Shown: in pieces, positions 9,440-17,590 of the stretch
Position numbering within the stretch: position 1 is the stretch's first letter
How the letters are laid out: each line of letters begins with the position of its first letter
Assembly (NCBI GenBank): GCA_037074765.1
Contig: JBAMDO010000443.1
Span: 1-21,469, forward strand
Length of the DNA stretch: 21,469 nt
Reading direction: 5' to 3'
Source of the DNA: Mansonella perstans
Taxonomy: Eukaryota; Nematoda; Chromadorea; Rhabditida; Onchocercidae
Position numbers and translations under genes: made by a program
The notes under the pieces: generated by a model
The model's input: only the letters and a program-made list of their open reading frames with translations
What the model was told of the DNA's origin: nothing
The model's database searches: none

Positions 9440-10898
9440 CCAATTGCATCAATATTTCTGCTTGTTCAGAAAATGTCCGTAATGAAGAGAAAATTTTGGA
9501 ACATAAATTCTAAATGAACAGATTAAAAAGAGAGAATCTGATGGAAAATTTCATTTCAAAAAAACAATGTGTAGATGGACTAGAATGTAAACTATGTAAA
9601 TAGTTGTTATAAAGGACTACTCATAACTTGGATCACTGAAAGATGAAAGAAGTGGCTGATAGTAAGCCTCATTTTATTGTACTTATTCACATTGCTTCTG
9701 TTCTGTTAATCCATCTCAATTCATTCATTTACCGTTCGATGAACAAAACGGAAAAAAGCAGATTGCCGAAAAATGGAATTGTTCAATGCATACATAATCG
9801 CAGACAAATTATACTCATTACTTTTGTTATTGACCCTTATAAAGCACAATTTTTTTTTGAAATGAACCATTATTAGTTCTGTTATTCCTTTTTTCGTTTT
9901 TGAAGAAAATACTTGGAATGTATCGATGATTTCAGAAATATTACAGGAGCAATAGGTACTAGGAGTAGCAGTAGATGTTAGAATAAATTTATTGAAACAA
10001 CTTTATCCTGAAACAACCTTATCCTTCCATGATTCTATTATCAGAGAGGAATTTTAAACGAAGCAAATTTAAAAATGGATTTATAAACTTTCGATACACT
10101 AATTAACTTGGTACTGACACAATTTAGTGTCATATTTGTATTATTTCACTTAGATATATATTTATACTATTTAGTTTAATAGTAACACTAATTCATTTAA
10201 TGACAGCAGTAGTATATTCAACATTGAAACTAATTTTTTGAAAAATTGATACTATCTACAGCACTTAGTTTAGTGATTTCAAATTATTTTGGAAGAAAGA
10301 GAACTTTTTTAAATGGTCATAAAGTTTCAGGATTAATTTTCGATACTCGTTCATTACATTGTTCATGTTCAGAAATTAATGGATCTGGACCAAATTCAAG
10401 TGTATTCTCGATTTTCTAAAATTACTTTCTGTTCTCCTAGAATAATTTTTTTTACTTTGATTTCTTAATATAATATTAATATTTTTTTTAGAAAAGAGAG
10501 AAACATAAAAATAAAAAAGAATTCTACGAAGAAATTTCCTAAAGAAATGGATGAATCAAACAATAAGCTATTAATCATAATAAACCAATAATTAAAAGTC
10601 ATTACTTTAAAATGTTATACATTTCGAACATATGATTTAAATTGATGAAAAAACTTTGTAAGTTTTTAGATGACTTATTAATACTTTTATGAAATCCATC
10701 AATTAATTTCTGACAAAAAAATCCTGTTCAATTACTTTCTGATCATAAATCGATTGGGTACATTAATTAAATTAGTTATATAATTTCTCCATACCCCTAT
10801 CCAGCAATGGCATATCGGAAGACTATCATGAGCATTGAAGTTTTCATTAATCGATGTCCTATTGACATGATGATTTGTGGTTATCACCCATTACGTTC
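9440..10898 (+). repeat. Repeat block C-D-E, copy 1
   Basis: Direct repeat of 14757-16106, about 80% alike by eye with several indels; the D part (about 9690-9960) is also found at 11750-12090. Shared landmarks: TTCTAAATGAACAGATTAA, GATTGCCG.AAAA, GAAAATACTTGGA, CACTAATTAACTTGGT, ATATATATTTATACTATTTA and GAGCATTG. Contains a TGACAC/GTGTCA inverted repeat near 10115-10132. A 77-codon frame at 9643-9876 is not preserved in the other copies, so I do not call it a gene. Confidence 0.8.
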
Positions 10899-11284
10899 GC
10901 TCCGATGAAGAAATTCATGTAGTTCACTTCGTCGTCCTTGTCACTCAATGTCATGTACGTCAGGACAACTGTCTCATCAACATACTTCTGTAATTTTCAG
11001 TCAAAAAGTTCTAGTTCCAATTGATATTTTCATCAATCTGTATTATTTTAGATTATTTTTTTATCAGCGTTCTAAATTTGTTGGGTTATTTTGAGTATTT
11101 AAATATTTTTGTTTAATTATTTTTAGTACAAGAAAATATGAGATATGCAAAAATGAAATAAGGCTAATAATCATTTTGTTTGGTACGTTATTAAGGAATG
11201 CAATAAATGATGGAAAAAGAAGTGTAAATAGCAATTCCAATGTAAACATAACATTATTGGAATTTTGTAAAAAAGGAAAAAACT
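10899..11284. other. Unique spacer with a GC-richer island
   Basis: After the end of repeat block E, about 85 bp (10899-10985) have markedly higher GC content (CGTTCGCTCC, CTTCGTCGTCC) than the surroundings. No domain is recognisable in any frame. The remainder is plain AT-rich sequence. Confidence 0.4.
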
Positions 11285-12095
11285 TTACGGATTAATGCTT
11301 GAATTGTGTCATTGTCATTTAGAGGCAATACATGAAAACAACTATTCTGCAATTATGCTTATTGAAAGAAATTAAAATGACGTAAAATCAGTCAAAATCA
11401 ATAAAATTAGTAAGTTCAATTTACTGAGTCATTCGAAATATGCTCTAATTATTGAATGATTGTTTGAAAAGTTTGAGATACAACATAAACCAACAACAGT
11501 TAATCCAAAAAAAAATGAAAAGGTATGTTGAACTGATCGATGTACTTTTTTTTATTAATAATTATTTCTGATCGGATAAAATGCCTATCAGTAAGTCAAA
11601 CAGAGTGTATATTGCATGTATATCTCTAATGATGCTCTCGCAGGTTTCTGCGCTTTAGTAAACTTCTGCAACAACAACATAAACAAGAACACAAAAATGT
11701 GCACAAAATTTTCAAAAATGCTTCTCTTCCTTTTCACACACTTTGAATTTATTCGCTTCCATTTAATTTTTATTTTCTTTATCGCACTCATTAACATCAT
11801 TACTTTTCTATTTATCCACCTTAATTCAGTCTTTGCCATTCAGTAAATAAAAGTGGAAAAAACAGATTGCCGAAAAATGAAACTGTTCAACACGCATACA
11901 ATACCGTAAAAATTACATTCGTTGCTTCCGTAATCGAAGTATAAAAAGCGCAATTAATTTTGATATGAACCATTAATAGTTCCGTCTTCCTTTTTCGTTG
12001 TTGAAGAAAATACTTGGAGTGTTTCGGTAATTTCAGAGATGTTACAGTAGCAATTTCAGAGATGTTGCAGTAACAATACCCAATATTTTCGAGAA
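11285..12095 (+). repeat. Repeat blocks F, G, H and D, copy 2
   Basis: F (11285-11430) resembles 12455-12540 and 14600-14735 (CTATTCTGCA.TTATGCTTAT, ATGACGTAAAATCAGTCA). G (11455-11600) resembles 12562-12708 (GATTGTTTGAAA, AATTATTTCTGAT). H (11640-11760) resembles 14398-14530 (TTTCTGCG.TTTAG.AAA, ACACAAAAATGT). D (11750-12090) resembles 9690-9960 and 14985-15210. An 83-codon and a 76-codon frame here are repeat sequence without support as genes. Confidence 0.75.
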
Positions 12096-12159
12096 TTTCA
12101 AAAAAAAAATATAAAAAAAAAATGTCATTTGATCTGTTAAATGTTTCACATTAAAATTA

Positions 12160-12710
12160 ATGAACATATATTATTTTATATTATCTGACTTGTAAGAGAT
12201 TAATTTATCGTAGTCATGTTCAATTATATTGGTCTTTTACCATGTTTATTTATTTTGGATTAGCATGAAATCAATAGAAATATATGTAAGTATAATTGCG
12301 TTTAGATAAGAGAATAAAAATGGTAGAAATAGATTGATTTCTGACTGCGTATTACCGAATAAACTCGCTGTTAATTTGATCATCAGAAATTGATCATAGA
12401 AACATGCATTTGACGGTTGGTGCGAATTATATTCCACAGATGTGAAAAAAAAAAGCTATTCTGTAGATATGCTTATGAAAAATTTGAAATGACGTGAAAT
12501 CAGTTAGAAAATTTAATTTAATGATTCAATCGAAATATGAATTACTGAAATGTATATATTACTAAAATGATTGTTTGAAATTTTTATTTGATGCAATAAA
12601 CCAATAACAATTAATCCAGAGAAAAATGGAAAGATGTGTTGCATTGATCACCTTTTTTTTTCTTAATAATAGTTTCTGATGGGATGAAATGGTCCATCAG
12701 TAAGCAAAAC
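12160..12710 (+). repeat. Repeat blocks A, F and G, second set
   Basis: A copy (12160-12445), F copy (12455-12540) and G copy (12562-12708) follow each other without gaps, showing the native order A-F-G of the repeat unit. Similarity to the other copies is roughly 75-80% by eye. Confidence 0.75.
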
Positions 12711-13117
12711 GAAATAAAAGCTCTGCACGTTATGTGTTAGTGAGACTTTTGCATATTATTATGATGATGAGAAGGTTATCGATGGATTACAAAAATTTTA
12801 TTACTTAACTTTGTAATATATCGGATAATTGTTTATTGTGTCGGGTAGTTTATTCTTTTTAAACTACACTATTCCGAAAAATTGCATGCGTGATGAGCAG
12901 CTGCTTTACTTCCAGGTATCGGAAAAACATTTACTGAACTTGGCAAATTTAGTGTGCTTGTTTTTTCTGAATCTTATATAAGATGAAGTATGGTGGGACA
13001 AAGTATAGTGGCTTTGCATTAAATATGACCTAATTTAGTGTATAACTTCCGAACTTCCATACTAATATGAATCGCTATCAGAATTGGTGCAAGAAGAGAC
13101 ATGAATATATGTTTCAG
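12711..13117. other. Non-repeat spacer before orphan exons
   Basis: No gene recognised. A possible splice acceptor CTTCCAG at 12910-12916 is followed by a short open stretch ending at about 12980, but neither frame resembles a known domain. Confidence 0.35.
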
Positions 13118-13302
13118 GCGTTCTCGGACAGTATGAGTTCCGATTGCAGAAGAAGAAGAATGCAAAGGAATACCAGCAAGCTCGTAAGGCTTTCACTTAC
13201 CGGAGTGTTAGGTTTATCATTCCAAATATAACGAGCTACTGATTGTGCCCGAAATCAACCCGTACAAGATGATTCGAAATGCTGACGAGTCGATAATATT
13301 TG
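13118..13302 (+). CDS. Orphan exon X, unidentified protein
   Basis: Acceptor GTTTCAG before 13118 and strong donor TTTG|GTAAGT after 13302. Frame reads VLGQYEFRLQKKKNAKEYQQ, ARKAFTYRSVRFIIP; a one-base loss at AAA 13224-13226 then shifts it to KYNELLIVPEINPYKMIRNA, DESIIF. Codons are richer in C and G than the receptor exons. PKYNELLIV resembles the PKFxELxxEF segment at the end of EGFR-family kinases, and the lengths on both sides fit loosely, but the CW and RP landmarks are missing. Unidentified, possibly a diverged 3' exon of the same receptor or part of another gene. Confidence 0.45.
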
Positions 13303-13386
13303 GTAAGTTTAAAAGTTTCGCAGATTAAAATTTCGCACTGATAATTGTATGCATTCGGAAATCTCCTGTATATGTTATCCTTGTAG

Positions 13387-13455
13387 ACTGTGACATGTAT
13401 CTTGAAGAAATTGGGATCCTAAAGAAATAGAGAATTCTCGCAGCCAAACTGCATG
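13387..13455 (+). CDS. Orphan exon Y, continues exon X
   Basis: Acceptor TTGTAG before 13387, donor TG|GTGAGT after 13455. Phase 1 from exon X gives DCDMYLEEIG; a one-base loss at GGG 13413-13415 then shifts to DPKEIENSRSQTAW. Without that base a TAG ends the frame. DMYLEE is a possible Tyr phosphosite motif like those of receptor tails, but this is only suggestive. No further exon is found downstream. Confidence 0.4.
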
Positions 13456-14307
13456 GTGAGTTCTCTGAAAAGTATTTTTCATTTCTTTTTTTGTTGTTTT
13501 TGTCAAAGTTGTTTTACTCAGGCATATGGTTACTAATTGGTGTTTTGAATTACTAATTTTCCAAATCGTTTGTTTTGAAGAAGATCACAGCGTAAGTTTT
13601 GAATTTTCAATTTCAATTTTGCTTTTCGTAAATGAAATTTCGAATTTTCGAAGTTACAAATCAGATGATAAATTTGAGGAAATCGTGACTTCAAGCAAAA
13701 GCTATTTGACGTTTTAAATTGCTTTTTATCCTTTTCTGATTTTTACACGTCTTCATCCTTAATTTCTTTTTTTTATAACATTATTTTTTTCACTAAAGTT
13801 TTGGAACATTTGAAAAAAAAGAAACAAAAAAGTAAAAGAAAAATTTTAAAGAACAACAAATGAAATAAAAAAAGATAAAAAAAGAAGTAAAAAAAAATGA
13901 AAAAATATAAAAAAGCAAAAGAATTTCATTGCTACTTGAAGTAACTTTAAATATTAAAACAATTGAATTTAAGGTTTAAGAGGAGGTAGTTAAGCAATTT
14001 CGCGATTTTGTAATCACTTTGTGCTTGCATTTGTTATCCATCATCTTCGGTGTCATCACCAAGATGCAGAAATTTTTTAGGGATGCATTTTTGACTGTCA
14101 TAAAATTTGGTGATAGCTTATTAAATAACAAATGAATTTGAATTCAGCTATATCGTTATTTTAATTGCCTGCTCAACAAATAGCCTTACCAAACGTCTTT
14201 TCCTGTTCATTTACTTTATCATTAAGATAACATTGTCGATGACTATGATTGACATTCATTGACAAGTCACTAAAATAATTTCAGTACTCACGTTGAATTT
14301 GTCGAAA
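13456..14307. other. AT-rich spacer, no gene recognised
   Basis: Contains an A-rich tract at 13808-13930 and an open frame of about 60 codons at 13526-13717 with no recognisable features. Nothing else supportable. Confidence 0.4.
13808..13930 (+). repeat. Purine-rich (A/G) low-complexity tract
   Basis: About 120 bp made almost only of A with scattered G (runs such as AAAAAAAGATAAAAAAAG). Strong strand asymmetry; simple sequence. Confidence 0.8.
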
Positions 14308-14350
14308 ATGTCTGCTTTGACTTTATTTTTGCTCTTAAATTTGATTTTAA
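14308..14350 (+). CDS. Possible orphan signal-peptide exon
   Basis: ATG at 14308 opens MSALTLFLLLNLIL and runs into a consensus donor A|GTAAGT at 14350/14351. A TTTCAG acceptor lies 27 nt upstream of the ATG (ending 14283), as in trans-spliced nematode first exons. No second exon was found, and repeat block H starts about 50 bp downstream, so this may be the stranded start of a lost or distant gene, or chance. Confidence 0.25.
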
Positions 14351-14397
14351 GTAAGTTACAATTGAATTCTAGGACAGTAAAAAAATGAAATTTTCTC

Positions 14398-14740
14398 CGG
14401 CAAGTTTCTGCGTTTTAGCAAAGTTTCATAAGCGCTAGACAACATATGTAAGAATACAAAAATGTCCACAAAAATTCCCAAGACTATTTTATATCCTTTT
14501 GACATACTTTGGATTCAATCGCTAATTTTTTTTTTTTTTTTTTTTTTTTTGTAATAGTTCAACTAAAAAACTATAGCTTTATTCGGATTCTGTAGAAAAA
14601 GGGAAACTTTACTGACTGATAATTAATGGGTTGCTCGTTTAGAGGCGCTGCAAAAAATAGCTATTCTGCAGTTATGCTTATGAAAGTAATTGAAATGATG
14701 TAAAATCAGTCAGAAAATTCAATTTAATGATTCAACCGAT
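14398..14740 (+). repeat. Repeat blocks H and F with a 25-base T run
   Basis: H copy (14398-14525) and F copy (14600-14735) are separated by 25 consecutive T at 14526-14550. The T run, read on the other strand as poly(A), may be the trace of a retrotransposed insert, or simple slippage. Confidence 0.7.
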
Positions 14741-14756
14741 ATATATATATAATATT

Positions 14757-16106
14757 AAAAACCAAACGCACCAGTATTTCTGTTTGTCCACAAAATATCC
14801 ACAATGAATAAAAAAGTTTGAAATTTGAATTCTAAATGAACAGATTAAGGAAAGAGAATTTGATAGAAATCCTTTTTCTCTTATGAACGATTGCTGGTGA
14901 TTTGTTGTAAGATAAATTAACTGGTAGTATGATATAATTTTATCGCATTATTTGCATCATTTCTTTTCCACTTATCCATCTTGATTTATTGGTTTATCAT
15001 TCCATAAACAAAAGCGAAACGAAGAGTTTGCCGTAAAACGGAATTGTTTAGCACGACCACAATACCGTACAAATTACATTCACCGTTTCTGGTCCTATGT
15101 AGATAAAGCACAATTTGGTTTGATATGAACCAATACTAGCTTATTTCTTTTTTTTGAAAAATACTTGACGCGTTTCCGTGATTTCAGTCATGTTACAGTA
15201 GTAATAGATAGCTGGAATAGCAGTAGTAATAGGAATAACTGTCTGAAACAACTTTATCTTCCGAACTCTAATGATTCTATCGTCAAAGAGGATTTTTTTA
15301 ATGATACAAATTTAAAAATGGACTCATAAACGTTCGATACACTAATTAACTTGGTGCTGACAATTTAGTGTCATATTTGTATTATTTGATTTAGATATAT
15401 ATTTATACTATTTATTTTAATACTAACACTAATTTATTTAATGACAGCATTAGTATATTCAACACTGAAACTAATTTTTTGAAAAATTGATGCTATCTAC
15501 AGCATTTTGGATTAGTGATTTCAAATTATTTCGAAAGAAAGAGAACTTTTTTAAATGTTCATGAATTTTTAGGATTAATTTTCGATATTGGCTGCATTAC
15601 ATTGTTCATGTTTAGGAATTAACGGATCTGAACCAAATTCAAGTGCGTTCTCAATTTCCTAAAATTACTTTCTGTTCTCCTAAAATAATTTTTTTACTTT
15701 GATTTCTTAATATAATACAAAATTTTCTTTAGAAAAGGGAGAAACGCAAAAAACAGAAAAAAATTCTGTGAAGAAATTTCTAAAAGAAATGAATGAATCA
15801 AACAATAAGCTTCAACCATAATAAATCAATAATTAAAACTCATTACTTTAAAATTTCGCATATTTTAAAAATATAATTTAAATTTATGAAAAAGCATTGG
15901 TAATTTTTTTATTTCTGACAAAAAAAAATTCCTGTTCAATTACTTTCTGATCATAAATTAATTGCATATATTGATTAGATTAATTATACAATTTCTCCAT
16001 ACCTTTATCCAGTAATAGCAAACCGGGAGACAAACATGAGCATTGCAATTTTTGCTAATCTATGTCTTATTGTAATAAGACGAATTGTAGTTATCACGCA
16101 GTATTG
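14757..16106 (+). repeat. Repeat block C-D-E, copy 2
   Basis: Second long copy of the block at 9440-10898, in the same orientation. The similarity ends at TTATCACGCA...TTGTCGCT, matching TTATCACCCA...TTCGCT in copy 1. Copy 2 lacks about 35 bp present in copy 1 near 10670-10705. Confidence 0.8.
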
Positions 16107-16680
16107 TCGCTATCATTAATCGCTAATTAATTGGACAATAATTAGAGATTTGCTCATTATATCTCTTAAAGCATTTCAAATGATAAATGAATTCAAAATT
16201 AAAAATCAAATGAAACTTAAATATTTAACAAATTAATTGTTCGAAGAGATAATAGTGGAACAGTATACAAATTCCACAGCTAAACCAAAAAATAAGATAA
16301 ACTTAAGGGATACGGAATTATTAAATCTTTGGAGAATTAGCATTGTAAAGGCATATATTTATTTAACAAATTAAATAAATACTAAATGCTATGATCTATT
16401 GGCTAAGCAAATCTTTTACAGTAAGTATGCATTATTTAGCATGCATTTTACATTTTTTACAGTATGCATTCAATTCATCGATTTTTGTGCATAGAAAAAA
16501 TTATTTGACAAATTAGATAAAATGATATGGTGTGTTAGATAAGTAAACTATTCCTTTACAGTAGTATTTTTTGCAGTATGTATTCAATTCATTGATTTTT
16601 AATTATAAAGTCATAGAAATGAGTTAACATTAAGGCCTACGAAGTTATTATTTTGTGCTAATATTCGTTAACACACTGAT
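16107..16680. other. AT-rich flank of the retrotransposon, no gene
   Basis: No coding frame of note. The second half carries a degenerate tandem duplication (see next entry). The sequence directly left of the LTR is ACACACTGAT. Confidence 0.5.
16359..16608 (+). repeat. Degenerate direct duplication of about 115-140 bp
   Basis: TATTTAACAAATTAAATAAA near 16359 recurs as TATTTGACAAATTAGATAAA near 16502, and AGTATGCATTCAATTCAT at 16461 recurs as AGTATGTATTCAATTCAT at 16575. An ATGCAT...ATGCAT inverted repeat lies inside the first copy. Old local duplication. Confidence 0.65.
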
Positions 16681-16807
16681 TGTTGTGAAAGTTTTTGTGA
16701 GTGGTCAACTTGTGTGTTAGTGTTTCCTAAAGTTTGTTTAGGACTTGTGTTGATGGTACACTGAATTGTGTATGTGTAGTGGATAATGCTGATTTGATTA
16801 TGATATC

Positions 16808-16976
16808 CTCAAACTCGGTTATTAAACGTTGTGTTGAGTTATCTGCTTGAATTGTGGGATAACCTCAAACTTGGTTGTTTAAACTGTTGCTTGAGTTATC
16901 TACGTAGAATCGATTGAATGATTTGTGTGGATTTGAGTTAGATTGTTATCGCACCTCAAACTTGGGTAATTAAACC
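16808..16976 (-). repeat. Array of three SL1-like sequences in the 3' LTR
   Basis: Copies at 16955-16976 (22/22 to SL1), 16864-16885 (18/22) and 16808-16828 (18/22 with one gap), all in element sense. In the first two, TTTGAG is followed by GT, as in the SL RNA splice donor. GATAACTCAA segments between the copies can pair with the TTGAGGTTATC that spans the end of the middle copy. Confidence 0.85.
16955..16976 (-). other. Exact spliced-leader SL1 sequence in the 3' LTR
   Basis: The - strand starts GGTTTAATTACCC and ends AAGTTTGAG here: all 22 bases of the nematode SL1 leader. It is preceded by AATAAAC and followed by GTGCGATAAC. The body of an SL RNA (Sm site, second and third stems) is not present, so this is not an SL RNA gene. 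Confidence 0.93.
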
Positions 16977-16977
16977 G

Positions 16978-16983
16978 TTTATT
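16978..16983 (-). terminator. Poly(A) signal AATAAA in the 3' LTR
   Basis: AATAAA on the - strand, about 160 bp downstream of the LTR TATA box and one base before the SL1 sequence. Position fits 3'-end formation of the element RNA in this LTR. Confidence 0.5.
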
Positions 16984-17140
16984 AATAACATTAACAAACA
17001 CTGATTTATAATGATAATACACGAAACGCGAAGTAATCGTATAATAAAAAGTGATATAATAAAAGGGGGGGAATTGGATAGATACCAACCAGTCTGGAAC
17101 TGTTGAGCGAATTAAGTGATGCTTGTGGAAGATTTTACAG

Positions 17141-17150
17141 TTTATATATA
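17141..17150 (-). promoter_or_regulatory. TATA box, 3' LTR
   Basis: TATATATAAA on the - strand, in the middle of the LTR, conserved in the other LTR. Spacing to the poly(A) signal gives a normal short R region. Confidence 0.55.
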
Positions 17151-17590
17151 GTGTGAAGATGAGGTGGAGACTATAATGGTTAACGATCATGATGAGTAGT
17201 AAATGAGTGATATTTGATAGGAGAAGCTTGGATTCATGCCAATTAGTCTGGACATGATTAAAACATTTATGTTGCTTGTATATTGCATGTAAGCATTATC
17301 ATCAAACAAAGGAATTCGGCATGTGGCTGTGTTTAATAAGATATTAGCTGCAGCTGCCTGTATGCTGCTTGTATAAGATGCGACAGCTGGTAAATGAAAA
17401 GGAAGATGAGGTGTAGATTACAAGGTCCAAAGATCATAATGATTGTAGTGAGATAGGGGTAAGAAGTTGGAATAATTAATGATATTAAAATAATGGACCA
17501 AAATTATAGTGAATGTAAGTTAACCAATTGATTGATAGGATAGCTGTCATTTATAGAATTCATTCCCCATCGATTAAGATTAGGTTTATT

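Larger units (their letters stand above)
16681..17580 (-). repeat. 3' LTR (left)
   Basis: Starts TGTTGTGAAAG and aligns to 20542-21469 over its whole length. It contains the SL1 array, a TATA box and a poly(A) signal. The outer similarity limit at 17580 is set by the window end of the other LTR; 17591 is already the stop of the internal ORF, so the true limit is within about 10 bp. I see no clear TG..CA ending or purine tract at this side. Confidence 0.88.

Noticed and set aside
9643..9876. 77-codon frame as a gene
   Set aside because: It lies in repeat block D; the frame is interrupted in both other copies of the block.
11588..11846. 83- and 76-codon frames on opposite strands as genes
   Set aside because: They overlap repeat blocks G/H/D, show low-complexity hydrophobic composition, and are not preserved in other copies.
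8956..16680. Kinase catalytic motifs (HRD, DFG, WMA) downstream of exon 19
   Set aside because: Read by eye in the + frames, none was found; only the doubtful exon X resembles a late kinase segment.
16870..16976. An SL RNA gene in the LTR
   Set aside because: Only the 22-nt leader matches. The sequence after GT does not resemble the SL RNA body, and I see no Sm-type site in the next 80 bases.
16900..17190. 96-codon and 67-codon frames at 16900-17190 and 20866-21069 (- strand)
   Set aside because: They are the same LTR sequence in two copies, with differing lengths and no domain; they span the TATA box and poly(A) signal.
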